Shown here: in pieces, positions 34,705-42,339 of the stretch | How positions within the stretch are numbered: position 1 is the stretch's first letter | Layout: each line of letters begins with the position of its first letter | Source: UBA668 sp041394605 | GTDB lineage: Bacteria; Actinomycetota; Acidimicrobiia; Acidimicrobiales; Ilumatobacteraceae | Direction of reading: 5' to 3' | Assembly (NCBI GenBank): GCA_041394605.1 | Contig: JAWKHX010000018.1 | Coordinates: 1-64,000 of the forward strand | Length of the DNA: 64,000 nucleotides | Notes under the pieces: model-generated | What the model was told of the DNA's origin: nothing | The model's input: the letters and a program-made list of their open reading frames with translations, nothing else | Database searches by the model: none | Position numbers and translations under genes: made by a program

Positions 34705-35069
34705 TACTGCACGCGAAACTCCGTCGCAGGAAACGTGGACGGATCGAAGCCGTCGGCCACGAGTACCTGCCGCAACCATTCGCGCCCCCTGTCGTCACAG
34801 CGATCCCACGTCTCGAACAACAGCTGGTCGTGTAGTTCCGGCGATGGCGCGGCTCTCAGGCGATTCGGGAGATTGTGGACGACGTTCGCCAAGACACCGA
34901 TCGCAGGGAGGTTCGCGTGCGCATCGGCGGCGTACATGCGGATGTCCAACACCGCCCGGCCAAGAACCTCAAGGAGCACGTCCCGCGATGTCTCTGCCAC
35001 GAGCGCAGAGTGCCCGGTGTGGGCGCTGTTGGCAAGGGCCTCCGCTCGATGCGGGACCGGCTCGTGCAC
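34704..35069 (-). CDS. Hypothetical small protein downstream of the DUF222-HNH gene
   Basis: 121 aa, mostly helical, with segments VLLEVLGRAVLDIRMYAADAH and VLANVVHNLPNRL and the ending RGREWLRQVLVADGF. No function recognised; it resembles short helical proteins common in actinobacterial genomes. The GTG at 35069 is chosen because upstream sequence in this frame is antisense-like overlap with the HNH gene. It starts 20 bp after the HNH stop and ends overlapping the next gene, so the three are probably co-transcribed. An immunity or accessory role is speculation. Confidence 0.6.
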   Translation of the reverse strand: MHEPVPHRAEALANSAHTGHSALVAETSRDVLLEVLGRAVLDIRMYAADAHANLPAIGVLANVVHNLPNRLRAAPSPELHDQLLFETWDRCDDRGREWLRQVLVADGFDPSTFPATEFRVQ

Positions 35070-35089
35070 GGCGATCCGGCCGTGGCCGG

Positions 35090-36367
35090 TCAGGCGGCGG
35101 GGCCGATTTCGGTGCCGTCGGGGCGGTAGGTGTGCCAGGTGCCGTTGGGGCCGCGGCGGAGCTTGTAGCCGTGGTTCTTGAGCCGGTCGTGGCGGGGGCA
35201 CAAGGGTGCGCCGTTGGTGGTGGCGGTGGGGCCGCCGTGTTGCCAGTCGGTGGTGTGGTCGGCGTTGCAGTAGGTGGTGGTGGTGTCGCAGCCGGCCCAG
35301 GTACATCGTGGTGAGTGGAGCATGACCGCGTCACGTGCGGCTCCGGTGAACAATCGTCTGCGTCGGCCGTAGTCGATGATGTTGCCGGCCGAGTCGACCA
35401 CGACTCGGCGGACCCAGCCGCCGATCGCGGCGCGGAGGGCGTGTTGCGGGTCGACGAGGGTGCCGGTGGAGGTTTCGCTGCGCCGGTGCTGCTGGGGGAC
35501 CTGGCCGAAGAGGCGGTCTTCTGTCTGGGGCAGCAGGTTCCAGTCGCGGGTGAGCACGTCTTCGAACGTCTGCACGTCCATGATCAGGTTCAACACCGGT
35601 TCGGGTTCCTTGGAGCCGGCGGGTGCGCCGGCTGCGGTGCGGAAGATCCGCAACAGCGCATCCCACCGTCGCTGCCCGGCGTTGCGCGGCAGGTCCGCAG
35701 CGCCGTCACCCTCTGCCGCGTCGGTTGCGGCGTCGAGGTCGTTGAGGAACTCGGCTTGGGTGAACTGGTCCCAGATCTCCTTCAACTCCGCACTGTCCAA
35801 CGCGCCACCATGACCCGACAGGTGACCGACACCGTCGCGGATAGTCAGCCCGGCCTGGCGGGTCTCGTGCGCGAGTTCGGCGTCGCGGTGAGCGCCGTCG
35901 GCGTCGGCGAGGATCTCCCAACGGCGCACACACCTGCGGAAGTCCTCGTAGGGAAGATCGCGGGCCTGGCCGGTGAGCAGGTCGATGTGGTGATGCAACT
36001 GATCGCCGCAGCGCGGGTTGGCCCGCGCCCGAGCGAGATCATGAGTCTGGGCGACACCGACCTCGCCGTTACCCAACGCATCCACCACTTGGGGCATGCC
36101 GTCCAACAACCGGCCGGTGCGGATGAGATGGGAGATCTCACCCTCGGACATGTTCGCCTCGGCCCGCAACACCGCGCGCACCGACGAGTGCCCGTCCTCG
36201 CCGAACAGCTTCGCCTCGCCAACCGCATGGACCGTCGCAGCCAGCTCTGCTTCCACACGCCGCCGCAACGCCTCCAACTCGCGGAGCCTTGCCACCTGCC
36301 CCGCATAGGGCATCGACCCCACCTCTGCGGCCACACAGGCCCCGGAGAAGCGGTCGGCGAGTTCCAT
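35090..36367 (-). CDS. DUF222 (13E12-repeat) HNH endonuclease-domain protein
   Basis: 425 aa. The N-terminal ~300 residues are the DUF222/13E12 domain (helical; YAGQVARLRELEALRRRVEAELAA, WEILADADGAHRDAE). The C-terminus is an HNH nuclease domain with zinc-type cysteines: CTWAGCD, then YCNADHTTDWQHGGPT with the HNH histidines, then LCPRHDRLKNH. This family is multicopy in many actinobacteria and is thought to be mobile or selfish. The ATG at 36367 follows TAGTAT by 6 nt; a GTG at 36373 is also possible. A LexA-type SOS box sits immediately upstream, so expression is probably DNA-damage-inducible. Confidence 0.9.
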   Translation of the reverse strand: MELADRFSGACVAAEVGSMPYAGQVARLRELEALRRRVEAELAATVHAVGEAKLFGEDGHSSVRAVLRAEANMSEGEISHLIRTGRLLDGMPQVVDALGNGEVGVAQTHDLARARANPRCGDQLHHHIDLLTGQARDLPYEDFRRCVRRWEILADADGAHRDAELAHETRQAGLTIRDGVGHLSGHGGALDSAELKEIWDQFTQAEFLNDLDAATDAAEGDGAADLPRNAGQRRWDALLRIFRTAAGAPAGSKEPEPVLNLIMDVQTFEDVLTRDWNLLPQTEDRLFGQVPQQHRRSETSTGTLVDPQHALRAAIGGWVRRVVVDSAGNIIDYGRRRRLFTGAARDAVMLHSPRCTWAGCDTTTTYCNADHTTDWQHGGPTATTNGAPLCPRHDRLKNHGYKLRRGPNGTWHTYRPDGTEIGPAA

Positions 36368-36373
36368 ACACAC

Positions 36374-36394
36374 ATACTACCGAACGTATGTTCG
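36374..36394 (-). promoter_or_regulatory. SOS (LexA) box and -10 of the DUF222-HNH gene
   Basis: CGAACGTATGTTCG (36381-36394) is a perfect match to the actinobacterial/Gram-positive LexA consensus CGAAC-N4-GTTCG. It lies directly next to the -10 TAGTAT (forward 36374-36379), so LexA binding would block transcription. Several mycobacterial 13E12 genes are reported members of the LexA regulon, which supports the reading. Confidence 0.82.
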
Positions 36395-36411
36395 ACTATC
36401 AACCCGACAAC

Positions 36412-36434
36412 CAAGATTTCCCGAAGAAATCTTG
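36412..36434. other. Perfect hairpin upstream of the SOS box
   Basis: CAAGATTTC-CCGAA-GAAATCTTG has 9-bp arms and a 5-nt loop and is conspicuously AT-rich for this window. It lies between the divergent DUF222-HNH and DUF4262 genes. It may be an operator, a boundary of the accessory block or a terminator; no T tract follows. Confidence 0.5.
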
Positions 36435-36523
36435 CCCACTACCAGGCCCGACGCGCCCTGCCTGTGACCGCGCCGCGGCGAGCACTTCGCGCTCCAGGTC
36501 CGATCCCGTCATAGGGTGGAAGC

Positions 36524-37030
36524 GTGAGCAGCGATCCCCGCGACCCCGACGCAGCGCAGTGGGGGGCGATGAACGACCTCGACAAGATCGAGTGGATGGT
36601 GGAGACCCACGGGTGGGCCATCGAACCCGTGGCGGCCCGCACGGACACCGACCCTCCGCTGGCCGGGTACGTCTACACCATCGGCTACCCGGAGGCGTTC
36701 GGGTTCCCCGAGGTCGTCCTGTTCGGGCTGACCCCGTCGATGGCCCGTGGCCTGTTCGACCTGGTGGCCGACCTGCTGCGCGGCGGCACGGAGATCCCGC
36801 TCGGGGTGGAGTTGACCGGCCTGTTCGACGGCGAGCAGCGCTGCGTGTTCGCCCCGCTGGCAGCGGAGGTGACGGTGGAGTTGCTGCCGACCGCGGTGGC
36901 GTGGCGGAACGGCCGCCCGTTCGACGCCGTGCAGCTCCTGTGGCCGGACCGCAATGGCTTCCTCCCGACGGAGGCCGGCTTCGACCGCCGCCTGCTGATG
37001 GCCCAGCCGGTCGTCGCCGACCTCGGGTGA
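36524..37030 (+). CDS. DUF4262 domain protein
   Basis: 168 aa cytoplasmic protein of the DUF4262 family (function unknown): IEWMVETHGWAIEPV, GYVYTIGYPEAFGFPEVVLFGLTP and the ending LLWPDRNGFLPTE match the family pattern of YTIG and PE-(L/V)V-(L/F)-G. The GTG at 36524 follows TAGGGT (36512-36517) by 6 nt, a leaderless promoter. Its stop overlaps a possible start of the next gene as GTGA. Confidence 0.83.
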   Translation: MSSDPRDPDAAQWGAMNDLDKIEWMVETHGWAIEPVAARTDTDPPLAGYVYTIGYPEAFGFPEVVLFGLTPSMARGLFDLVADLLRGGTEIPLGVELTGLFDGEQRCVFAPLAAEVTVELLPTAVAWRNGRPFDAVQLLWPDRNGFLPTEAGFDRRLLMAQPVVADLG

Positions 37031-37455
37031 GCGCCCGTAGCCTGGGCGACGTGGCCGCCCCGACCTTGCCGCTCCTGGTGTTCGACGGGGACTGCGCGTT
37101 CTGCTCGTCGTCGGTCCGGTTCGCCCAGCGGTGGATCCGCCGGATGCCGCCCGTGGTGCCGTACCAGCAGGCAGACCTCGCGGTGCTCGGCCTGACGGCT
37201 GCGGAGTGCGAGACCGCCGTCCAGTACGTCGCCCGCGACCACCGGGTCTACGCCGCCGAGGACGGGGTGAGTGCGCTCCTGCTGGCGGCCGGCAAGGGCT
37301 GGTGGCTGCTCGGCGCGCTCATGCGCGTGCCGGGCATCCACTGGCTGAGCGGGGTGGCCTACCGCTGGGTGGCCCGCAACCGCCACCGCTTGCCGGGCGG
37401 CACCACAGCCTGTGCGGTTCGGCTACCGGAGGCCGGCGGGGTCCAGCGCCCGTAG
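37027..37455 (+). CDS. DCC-family thiol-disulfide oxidoreductase (DUF393)
   Basis: 142 aa with the DCC motif FDGDCAFCSSSVRF (CxxC), then VPYQQADLAVLGL, a segment DHRVYAAEDGVSALLLAAG and GIHWLSGVAYRWVARNRHRLPGG. Thioredoxin-like fold, probably a disulfide oxidoreductase. Two starts are possible: GTG 37027 (GTGA overlap with the DUF4262 stop) or GTG 37051, which has TAGCCT 7 nt upstream. The 3' end overlaps the convergent 83-aa gene by 33 bp. Confidence 0.87.
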   Translation: MSARSLGDVAAPTLPLLVFDGDCAFCSSSVRFAQRWIRRMPPVVPYQQADLAVLGLTAAECETAVQYVARDHRVYAAEDGVSALLLAAGKGWWLLGALMRVPGIHWLSGVAYRWVARNRHRLPGGTTACAVRLPEAGGVQRP

Positions 37456-37674
37456 CTCGTTGAGCTCGGCGGCCAGTTCGTCCAGCGCCACAGGGTCGGC
37501 GCCCTGCAACAGGATGCGCCGCGCGCAGGTGAAACCGGCCGCCTTCACCAGCTGGGTCCAGTCGTCGTGCGGGCGGTCCAGCAGTACGCGCAGCGCGGCG
37601 GTGAGCGCTGCCACGGGGTCCGCGTCGTAGGCGTCCATCAGGCGCTCGGCGTCGAACTTGTTCAGCCGGTTCAC
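37423..37674 (-). CDS. Small conserved-looking protein coupled to the saccharopine-dehydrogenase-like gene
   Basis: 83 aa, helical, no domain recognised: LNKFDAERLMDAYDADPVAALTAALRVLLDRPHDDW and a C-terminal helix VALDELAAELNELRALD. A Cys is at CARRILL. The GTG start at 37674 overlaps the stop of the upstream gene as GTGA, which makes it a genuine translated cistron. A role as a small subunit or regulator of the dehydrogenase is inference. Confidence 0.68.
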   Translation of the reverse strand: MNRLNKFDAERLMDAYDADPVAALTAALRVLLDRPHDDWTQLVKAAGFTCARRILLQGADPVALDELAAELNELRALDPAGLR

Positions 37675-38882
37675 GGGGTGTGCTCCTCCATCGCCCAGGG
37701 GGCGCCGTGCTCGTTCAGCAGGGCCATGAACGGGTCGGCGGTGAACGCCTCCGGCCCCTTCACCCCGGCGCCCTTCCATTCGCCGGTGGCCAGCAGTTCC
37801 AGCGCCACCACCGGATGCACGGCGGTCTGCCACACCACGGCCTGGTGCCCGTATTCGCGCATCGTCCACTCGTTGTCCACCACCTGGTACAGGTAGGTGG
37901 ATCGGGGTGCACCGTCCTTGCCCAGCCCGGTGACCAACGAGCCGGCGCAGGTGCGCCCACGCATGCGGTCGCCCAGTTCGGCGGGGTTCGGCAGGGTGGC
38001 GGCCACCACGTCGCGCGGCGCCACCTCCTGGCCGCGGACCATCACCGGGCGGGTGGAGTCCAGGCCCAGCTTGCGGAGGGTCTTCAGCACGTCGATGAAC
38101 TCGTCGCCGAGGCCGTACTTGAACGTCACCCGGCCGACGTCCAGCCAGCGGGGCATGAGGATGACCTCTTCGTGCTCCACGTTGACGCACCCGAGCGCGC
38201 CGATCCCCTCGGGGAAGACGAACGTCTCCGGCTCGCTGAACGGCTCGGTGGTGAACCAGCCGCGGTCGCGCTCGTAGATGATCGGCGGGTTCAGGCACTC
38301 CTCGATGGTGGTCCAGATGCTGAAGGTGGGTGCGAAGTCGAACCCGTCGATCACCAGGTCCGCCCCGTCGCGCACGCCGACCTCGTCGATCCGGCTGAAC
38401 AGGCGGTCGCTGGCGTAGCGGGCGGCCACATCGGAGAAGCCGGGCTCCACGCCCATGCCCACGATGGCCAGCAGATCACGCGCCTCCCACTGGTCGGCCA
38501 CTGCGAACTGGGCGTCCCCCAACTTCACCCCGCACTCCTCGTAGGGGCGGGTGGGGTGCGGGGTCGACATGTGCATGGCCATGTCCAGGTAGTGGCAGCC
38601 GGCCTCGAAGGCGGCGTCGAAGATCGGCGGGTTGAACCGCGGGTCGCAGGCGTTGATCACCACGTCGGCGCGGGAACTGCGGGCCAGGTCCACCAGGTCG
38701 ATGCGGTCCGAGGCGTCCACCCGGGTGCCGATGACGTGGTCCTTGCCGGTGTGGGCGGCGGCGCGGCCGGCCCGGTTGGGGTCCGCGTCGGCCACGACGA
38801 TCTGCTCGAAGACCGGTCGGCGGGCAGCGATGGAAACGATCGAGGATCCGACTCCGCCGGCGCCGACCACGAGCAATCGCAT
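37671..38882 (-). CDS. Saccharopine dehydrogenase-like NAD(P)-dependent enzyme
   Basis: 403 aa of the Lys9/saccharopine-dehydrogenase superfamily: Rossmann start MRLLVVGAGGVGSSIV (1-16), acidic VVADADPNRAG, then VINACDPRFNPPIFDAAFEAGCHYLDMA and the C-terminal catalytic fold with LLAIVGMGVEPGFSDVAARY. The branch resembles carboxynorspermidine/carboxyspermidine synthases, but no polyamine genes are adjacent, so the substrate is open. The ATG at 38882 follows TAGGGT by 6 nt. A coupled 83-aa gene follows. Confidence 0.87.
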   Translation of the reverse strand: MRLLVVGAGGVGSSIVSIAARRPVFEQIVVADADPNRAGRAAAHTGKDHVIGTRVDASDRIDLVDLARSSRADVVINACDPRFNPPIFDAAFEAGCHYLDMAMHMSTPHPTRPYEECGVKLGDAQFAVADQWEARDLLAIVGMGVEPGFSDVAARYASDRLFSRIDEVGVRDGADLVIDGFDFAPTFSIWTTIEECLNPPIIYERDRGWFTTEPFSEPETFVFPEGIGALGCVNVEHEEVILMPRWLDVGRVTFKYGLGDEFIDVLKTLRKLGLDSTRPVMVRGQEVAPRDVVAATLPNPAELGDRMRGRTCAGSLVTGLGKDGAPRSTYLYQVVDNEWTMREYGHQAVVWQTAVHPVVALELLATGEWKGAGVKGPEAFTADPFMALLNEHGAPWAMEEHTP

Positions 38883-38915
38883 GCGGTCACCCTAGCCGGG
38901 CACCCCGGCGCGGAA

Positions 38916-39446
38916 TCAGTAGGAGAAGGCGCGGCGCTCGGCGCCGACGCTGACCAGCGCGGCAATCCGCTGCTGGAGGTAGGGGCTGAAGTAGCCCCGG
39001 TAGCGCAACTGCAGTTCGGGGAGCATCCAGTCGTGCCCCGTGACCTTGCCGCGGCAGGTGGCGCTGCCACACAGGCACTCGAACTCGTCGTAGTCGCTGC
39101 CGTCGCTGCAGGCGTAGTCGTAGCTGAGCACCTCGCCCGGCTCGATGTCGCGCATGGCCACGATGTTGGAGGCACCGCTGATCCCGCAGTTCGGCTGGCA
39201 GGAGTGGTTGACGAAGTCGGCGGGCTCGGGCTCGGTGGGGCCGGCCAGGTACACATGGTCGGCGATCTGCAGCGAGCGGCGCTGCTGGTCCTCCGGCAGC
39301 AGTTCCAGTTCGTCGCGGCTGACGCAACGCCCGCCGTACGCGACGATCAACTCGCCGGCGGCGATGAAATCGATGGCCACGGCACCATGGCCCATGGCCC
39401 CGGCCGAGATCGCACGGGCCTTCGGAGTGAGGTAGCTGACACCCAT
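38916..39446 (-). CDS. SET-domain protein with post-SET cysteines
   Basis: 176 aa. SET domain motifs are clear: GHGAVAIDFIAAGELIVAYGG, ADFVNHSCQPNCGI (SAM-binding NHS) and GEVLSYDYACSD (catalytic Tyr), followed by a post-SET cysteine cluster CLCGSATCRGK. These enzymes methylate protein lysines, mostly studied in eukaryotes; the bacterial substrate is unknown. The ATG at 39446 is chosen for the AGGATGG Shine-Dalgarno about 6 nt upstream; in-frame ATGs at 39503 and 39545 each begin a repeat of ATGGCTGACGG and are less likely. Confidence 0.9.
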   Translation of the reverse strand: MGVSYLTPKARAISAGAMGHGAVAIDFIAAGELIVAYGGRCVSRDELELLPEDQQRRSLQIADHVYLAGPTEPEPADFVNHSCQPNCGISGASNIVAMRDIEPGEVLSYDYACSDGSDYDEFECLCGSATCRGKVTGHDWMLPELQLRYRGYFSPYLQQRIAALVSVGAERRAFSY

Positions 39447-39582
39447 CGGCGACCATCCTGGCCCGTGTGTCACCGGACGTCTACTCGCTGATCCGTCAGC
39501 CATCCTGACCCCCGGATCAGTCGTTTCGATTGACCCGTCAGCCATTGCTCCCGCAGTCGGCGCCGGGCGTTAGCGTGCGCCC

Positions 39583-40452
39583 ATGAGCGGAGCGACCTTG
39601 CGTGGGCGGTTGGGGACGGGCGAGACCGGCCAGTCGGTGCTGATGCCCGGCGTGTGGGATGCCCTCTCGGGTTTGCTGGCGGCCGAGGCCGGGTTCACCA
39701 CGGTGTTCCTCAGCGGCTACTGCGTCAGCGGCACCCTGCTGGGCCTGCCGGACTTCGGGTACCTCACCCAGACCGAGATGGCCGAGGTGGCCAGGCGGGT
39801 GTGCGCGGCCAACCCGGGGCTGGACGTGGTGGTGGACGCGGACACCGGCTACGGCAACCCGCTCAACACCATCCGCACGGTGGACCTGTGGCGCCAGGCC
39901 GGGGCCAGTGGCATCTTCATCGAGGACCAGGTGTGGCCCAAGCGCTGCGGGCACATGGCCGGCAAGCAGGTGGTGGAGCGGACGGACTGGCTGGCCAAGC
40001 TGCGCGCCGCTGTGGATCACGCCGATGGCCTGCACGTCACGGCCCGCACCGACGCCCGCGCGGCCGTCGGCCTCGTGGAAGCCATCGAGCGCGGCAAGGC
40101 GGCCCGCGATGTGGGCGTGGACGCCGTGTTCGTGGAGGCGCCGGAGTCCGTGGCCGAGATGGAGCAGATCGCCGCCGCCCTGCCTGGGGCGACGCTGGTG
40201 GCCAACATGGTGGAGACCGGCAAGACGCCACTGCTGACCCCGGAGGAACTGGCCGCGCTGGGGTTCCGCCTCATCGTGTCCCCGCTCAGCGGCCTGTTCT
40301 CGATGGTGAAGGCGATGCGCGAGTCGTTCGCGCTGTTGCACCAGCACGGGTCGTTGCGCGGCCACCTGGACCGCCTGGTGGACTTCGAGGGCTTCGCCGG
40401 CATCGTCGGGCTGGACCGCCACTTCGCCACCGAGCAGCAGTACCGCCCGTGA
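39583..40452 (+). CDS. Isocitrate lyase/PEP mutase superfamily enzyme
   Basis: 289 aa TIM-barrel enzyme. Metal and substrate motifs: VFLSGYCVSGTLLGLPD, VVVDADTGYGNP, GIFIEDQVWPKRCGHMAGK (the KRCGH catalytic loop with Cys, as in C-C lyases such as methylisocitrate lyase or oxaloacetate decarboxylase) and VEAPES. The presence of the Cys favours a lyase over a P-C mutase. The exact substrate is not determinable. The ATG at 39583 follows TAGCGT by 6 nt. Confidence 0.88.
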   Translation: MSGATLRGRLGTGETGQSVLMPGVWDALSGLLAAEAGFTTVFLSGYCVSGTLLGLPDFGYLTQTEMAEVARRVCAANPGLDVVVDADTGYGNPLNTIRTVDLWRQAGASGIFIEDQVWPKRCGHMAGKQVVERTDWLAKLRAAVDHADGLHVTARTDARAAVGLVEAIERGKAARDVGVDAVFVEAPESVAEMEQIAAALPGATLVANMVETGKTPLLTPEELAALGFRLIVSPLSGLFSMVKAMRESFALLHQHGSLRGHLDRLVDFEGFAGIVGLDRHFATEQQYRP

Positions 40453-40459
40453 ATGCCCG

Positions 40460-40487
40460 TTGCAGCGGGCTGGCGCGTTGCTAACGT
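40460..40487 (+). promoter_or_regulatory. Promoter of the riboswitch-metX unit
   Basis: TTGCAG (40460-40465), 16 bp, TAACGT (40482-40487). A start about 7 nt downstream (near 40494) would place the first nucleotides of the riboswitch P1 helix at the 5' end of the transcript. Confidence 0.6.
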
Positions 40488-40499
40488 TGGCGGCCACGA

Positions 40500-40586
40500 C
40501 GCATCACGAGTGACCCCCACCCCTGGGTGAGGGTCCGGCAACCGGGGTGGAAGCCCTACGGTGCCTTCCCGCCCAGCGGGGATGTG
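40500..40586 (+). ncRNA. SAM riboswitch (SAM-I/SAM-IV clan)
   Basis: S-adenosylmethionine-binding leader of metX. P1 is CGCATC (40500-40505) with GATGTG (40581-40586); P2 begins GTGACCC and closes GGGTC; the conserved CCGGCAACC follows; P3 is GGG-TGGAAG-CCC; then GGTGCCTTCC and P4 CCCGC-CCA-GCGGG. These match the SAM-I/IV core order. Actinobacterial sequences of this kind precede methionine genes, and metX follows here. Confidence 0.82.
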
Positions 40587-40619
40587 GCCCGGTCCTTCCG
40601 GGCAACGAAGCTTCCCTCG

Positions 40620-40659
40620 TCCTGCGTCGCCAACCTGCACGGCAGCATGCGACGAAGGA
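40620..40659 (+). promoter_or_regulatory. Shine-Dalgarno-sequestering hairpin of metX
   Basis: TCCTGCGTCGC (40620-40630) pairs with GCGACGAAGGA (40649-40659) at 10 of 11 positions. The right arm contains the metX Shine-Dalgarno GAAGGAGG, so this stem would block translation. It is the probable expression platform of the riboswitch, implying translational control. Confidence 0.65.
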
Positions 40660-40665
40660 GGACAC

Positions 40666-41859
40666 ATGACCGGGCCCGCACGCCCAGGCCGCCCACACCC
40701 CGCTTCGGGTGCCTTCATGCCCGGTCAGCCCGCCGGCAGCCGCAGGTTCTTCACCATGCCGTCCGGCCGCCCGTTCGCGTTGGACGGCGGCACCACCCTG
40801 CTCGGGGTCACCACCGCGTACGAGACGTGGGGCACCCTCGACGCCGAGGCCTCCAACGCCGTGCTGCTGTGCCATGCGTGGACCGGCGACAGCCACGCGG
40901 CCGGCCCGGCGGAGCAGGGGCACCCCACCCCCGGCTGGTGGGAGGGGATGATCGGCCCCGGCCTGGCCATCGACACCGACCGCTGGTTCGTGGTCTGCCC
41001 CAATGTGCTGGGCGGCTGCCAGGGGAGCACCGGCCCCGCCTCGCCGCACCCGGACGACGGTCGGCCGTACGGCAGTCGCTTCCCGGTGGTGACCATCCGC
41101 GACATGGTGCGGGTGCAGGCGCGGCTGGCCGACCATCTGGGCATCCGCCGCTGGCATGCGGTGGTCGGCGGGTCGATGGGCGGCATGCAGGTGCTGGAGT
41201 GGGCCATCACCTACCCCGATCGGGTGGGTGGCATCGTGCCGATCGCCACGTGCATGCAATCCAGCGCCCAGCAGATCGCCTGGGGTGCCATCGGGCGGCG
41301 GGCTATCCGGCTGGACCCCAAGTGGCACGGCGGCGACTACTACGACGTGGCCGACGGCGACGGCCCGTGGGAGGGCCTGGCCGTCGCCCGGATGGTGGCG
41401 CAGGTGACGTTCCGCAGCGACAACGTGTTCACCGACCGGTTCGGACGGGAGATGGCCGACGGCGGCTCGCTCCGTGACGGGTTCGACCTGTGGCAGCGAT
41501 TCGAGGTGGAGCGGTACCTGGACTACCACGGCGACAAGTTGGTCCGCCGCTTCGACGCCAACAGCTACCTGATCATTGGCAAGGCCATGGACCTCCACGA
41601 CATCGGGCGTGGCCGCTCGGGCATTCCCGCAGCGATGGCCAGGGTCACGTCCCCGGCACTGGTGATGGGCATCTCCAGCGACATCCTCTACCCCGAGTAC
41701 CAGCAGCGCCAGATCCACGACGCGCTGGTCGCCGGGGGCACGGCGTCGGAGTACGTGGAGATCGACTCACCGCACGGCCACGACGCCTTCCTCATCAACC
41801 TGGAGCAGGTGGGGCCGGCGGTGGAGCGGTTCCTCAGCGGGCTCGCGACTGGCGGGTAG
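40666..41859 (+). CDS. metX: Homoserine O-acetyltransferase
   Basis: Alpha/beta-hydrolase acyltransferase that activates homoserine for methionine synthesis. 397 aa; nucleophile Ser170 in GGSMGGMQ, acid Asp in GISSDILYP and His in SPHGHDAF, with oxyanion motif CHAWTGDSHA and CPNVLGGCQGSTGP. The ATG at 40666 follows a strong GAAGGAGG Shine-Dalgarno. Whether acetyl- or succinyl-CoA is used cannot be told from length alone; the family in actinobacteria is acetyltransferase. Regulated by the SAM riboswitch. The 3' end overlaps the next convergent gene by 26 bp. Confidence 0.95.
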   Translation: MTGPARPGRPHPASGAFMPGQPAGSRRFFTMPSGRPFALDGGTTLLGVTTAYETWGTLDAEASNAVLLCHAWTGDSHAAGPAEQGHPTPGWWEGMIGPGLAIDTDRWFVVCPNVLGGCQGSTGPASPHPDDGRPYGSRFPVVTIRDMVRVQARLADHLGIRRWHAVVGGSMGGMQVLEWAITYPDRVGGIVPIATCMQSSAQQIAWGAIGRRAIRLDPKWHGGDYYDVADGDGPWEGLAVARMVAQVTFRSDNVFTDRFGREMADGGSLRDGFDLWQRFEVERYLDYHGDKLVRRFDANSYLIIGKAMDLHDIGRGRSGIPAAMARVTSPALVMGISSDILYPEYQQRQIHDALVAGGTASEYVEIDSPHGHDAFLINLEQVGPAVERFLSGLATGG

Positions 41860-42265
41860 CCAGCGCGTCGTCCAGCACCTTGATGCACCGGCTCTTGGTA
41901 GGCAGGTACAGGGCCATCTGGTCGATCTGCAGGTTGCCGCCGTCGGTCTTGCGGATGAGGTAGACGGCCTTGTGCTTCGGCGGGTCGTCCGACTTGGCGG
42001 TGATGACCCACGTGGTGCGGCGCCGCCGCAACGCGACCCGCTGGCCGATGATGAGCGTGCCGTCCGGGATGACGTTCACCTGGGCCTCGCGCTTGCGGCC
42101 GATCGGGCCCTCCATGGAGATGACCTGGCTGTTGCACACGAAGCGGGTGCCGTCCTTCGTGGACCAGTGGGGGTCGATGCGGTAGCCGAGGTACCACAGG
42201 CCCCCCAACCCGCCGAAGAAGAGCAGTCCCCACAACACGTCCACGCCCCCAGTGTTGCCGATCAC
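41834..42265 (-). CDS. Membrane-anchored hypothetical protein
   Basis: 143 aa with one N-terminal transmembrane helix (VLWGLLFFGGLGGLWYLGY) and a cytoplasmic beta-rich domain (WSTKDGTRFVCNSQVISMEG, LIIGQRVALRRRRTTWVI, KHKAVYLIRKTD). No family recognised. GTG at 42265 is the longest start; GTG codons nearer the helix are possible. It diverges from the next gene and converges on metX with a 26-bp overlap. Confidence 0.65.
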   Translation of the reverse strand: MIGNTGGVDVLWGLLFFGGLGGLWYLGYRIDPHWSTKDGTRFVCNSQVISMEGPIGRKREAQVNVIPDGTLIIGQRVALRRRRTTWVITAKSDDPPKHKAVYLIRKTDGGNLQIDQMALYLPTKSRCIKVLDDALATRQSRAR

Positions 42266-42339
42266 GGCCCTGGCCGCACGCCGGGAGGTGGCCGCGGTTG
42301 CGCGTGGGGATTCGGTGTTCGCCGTGCGACACTTGGGGC

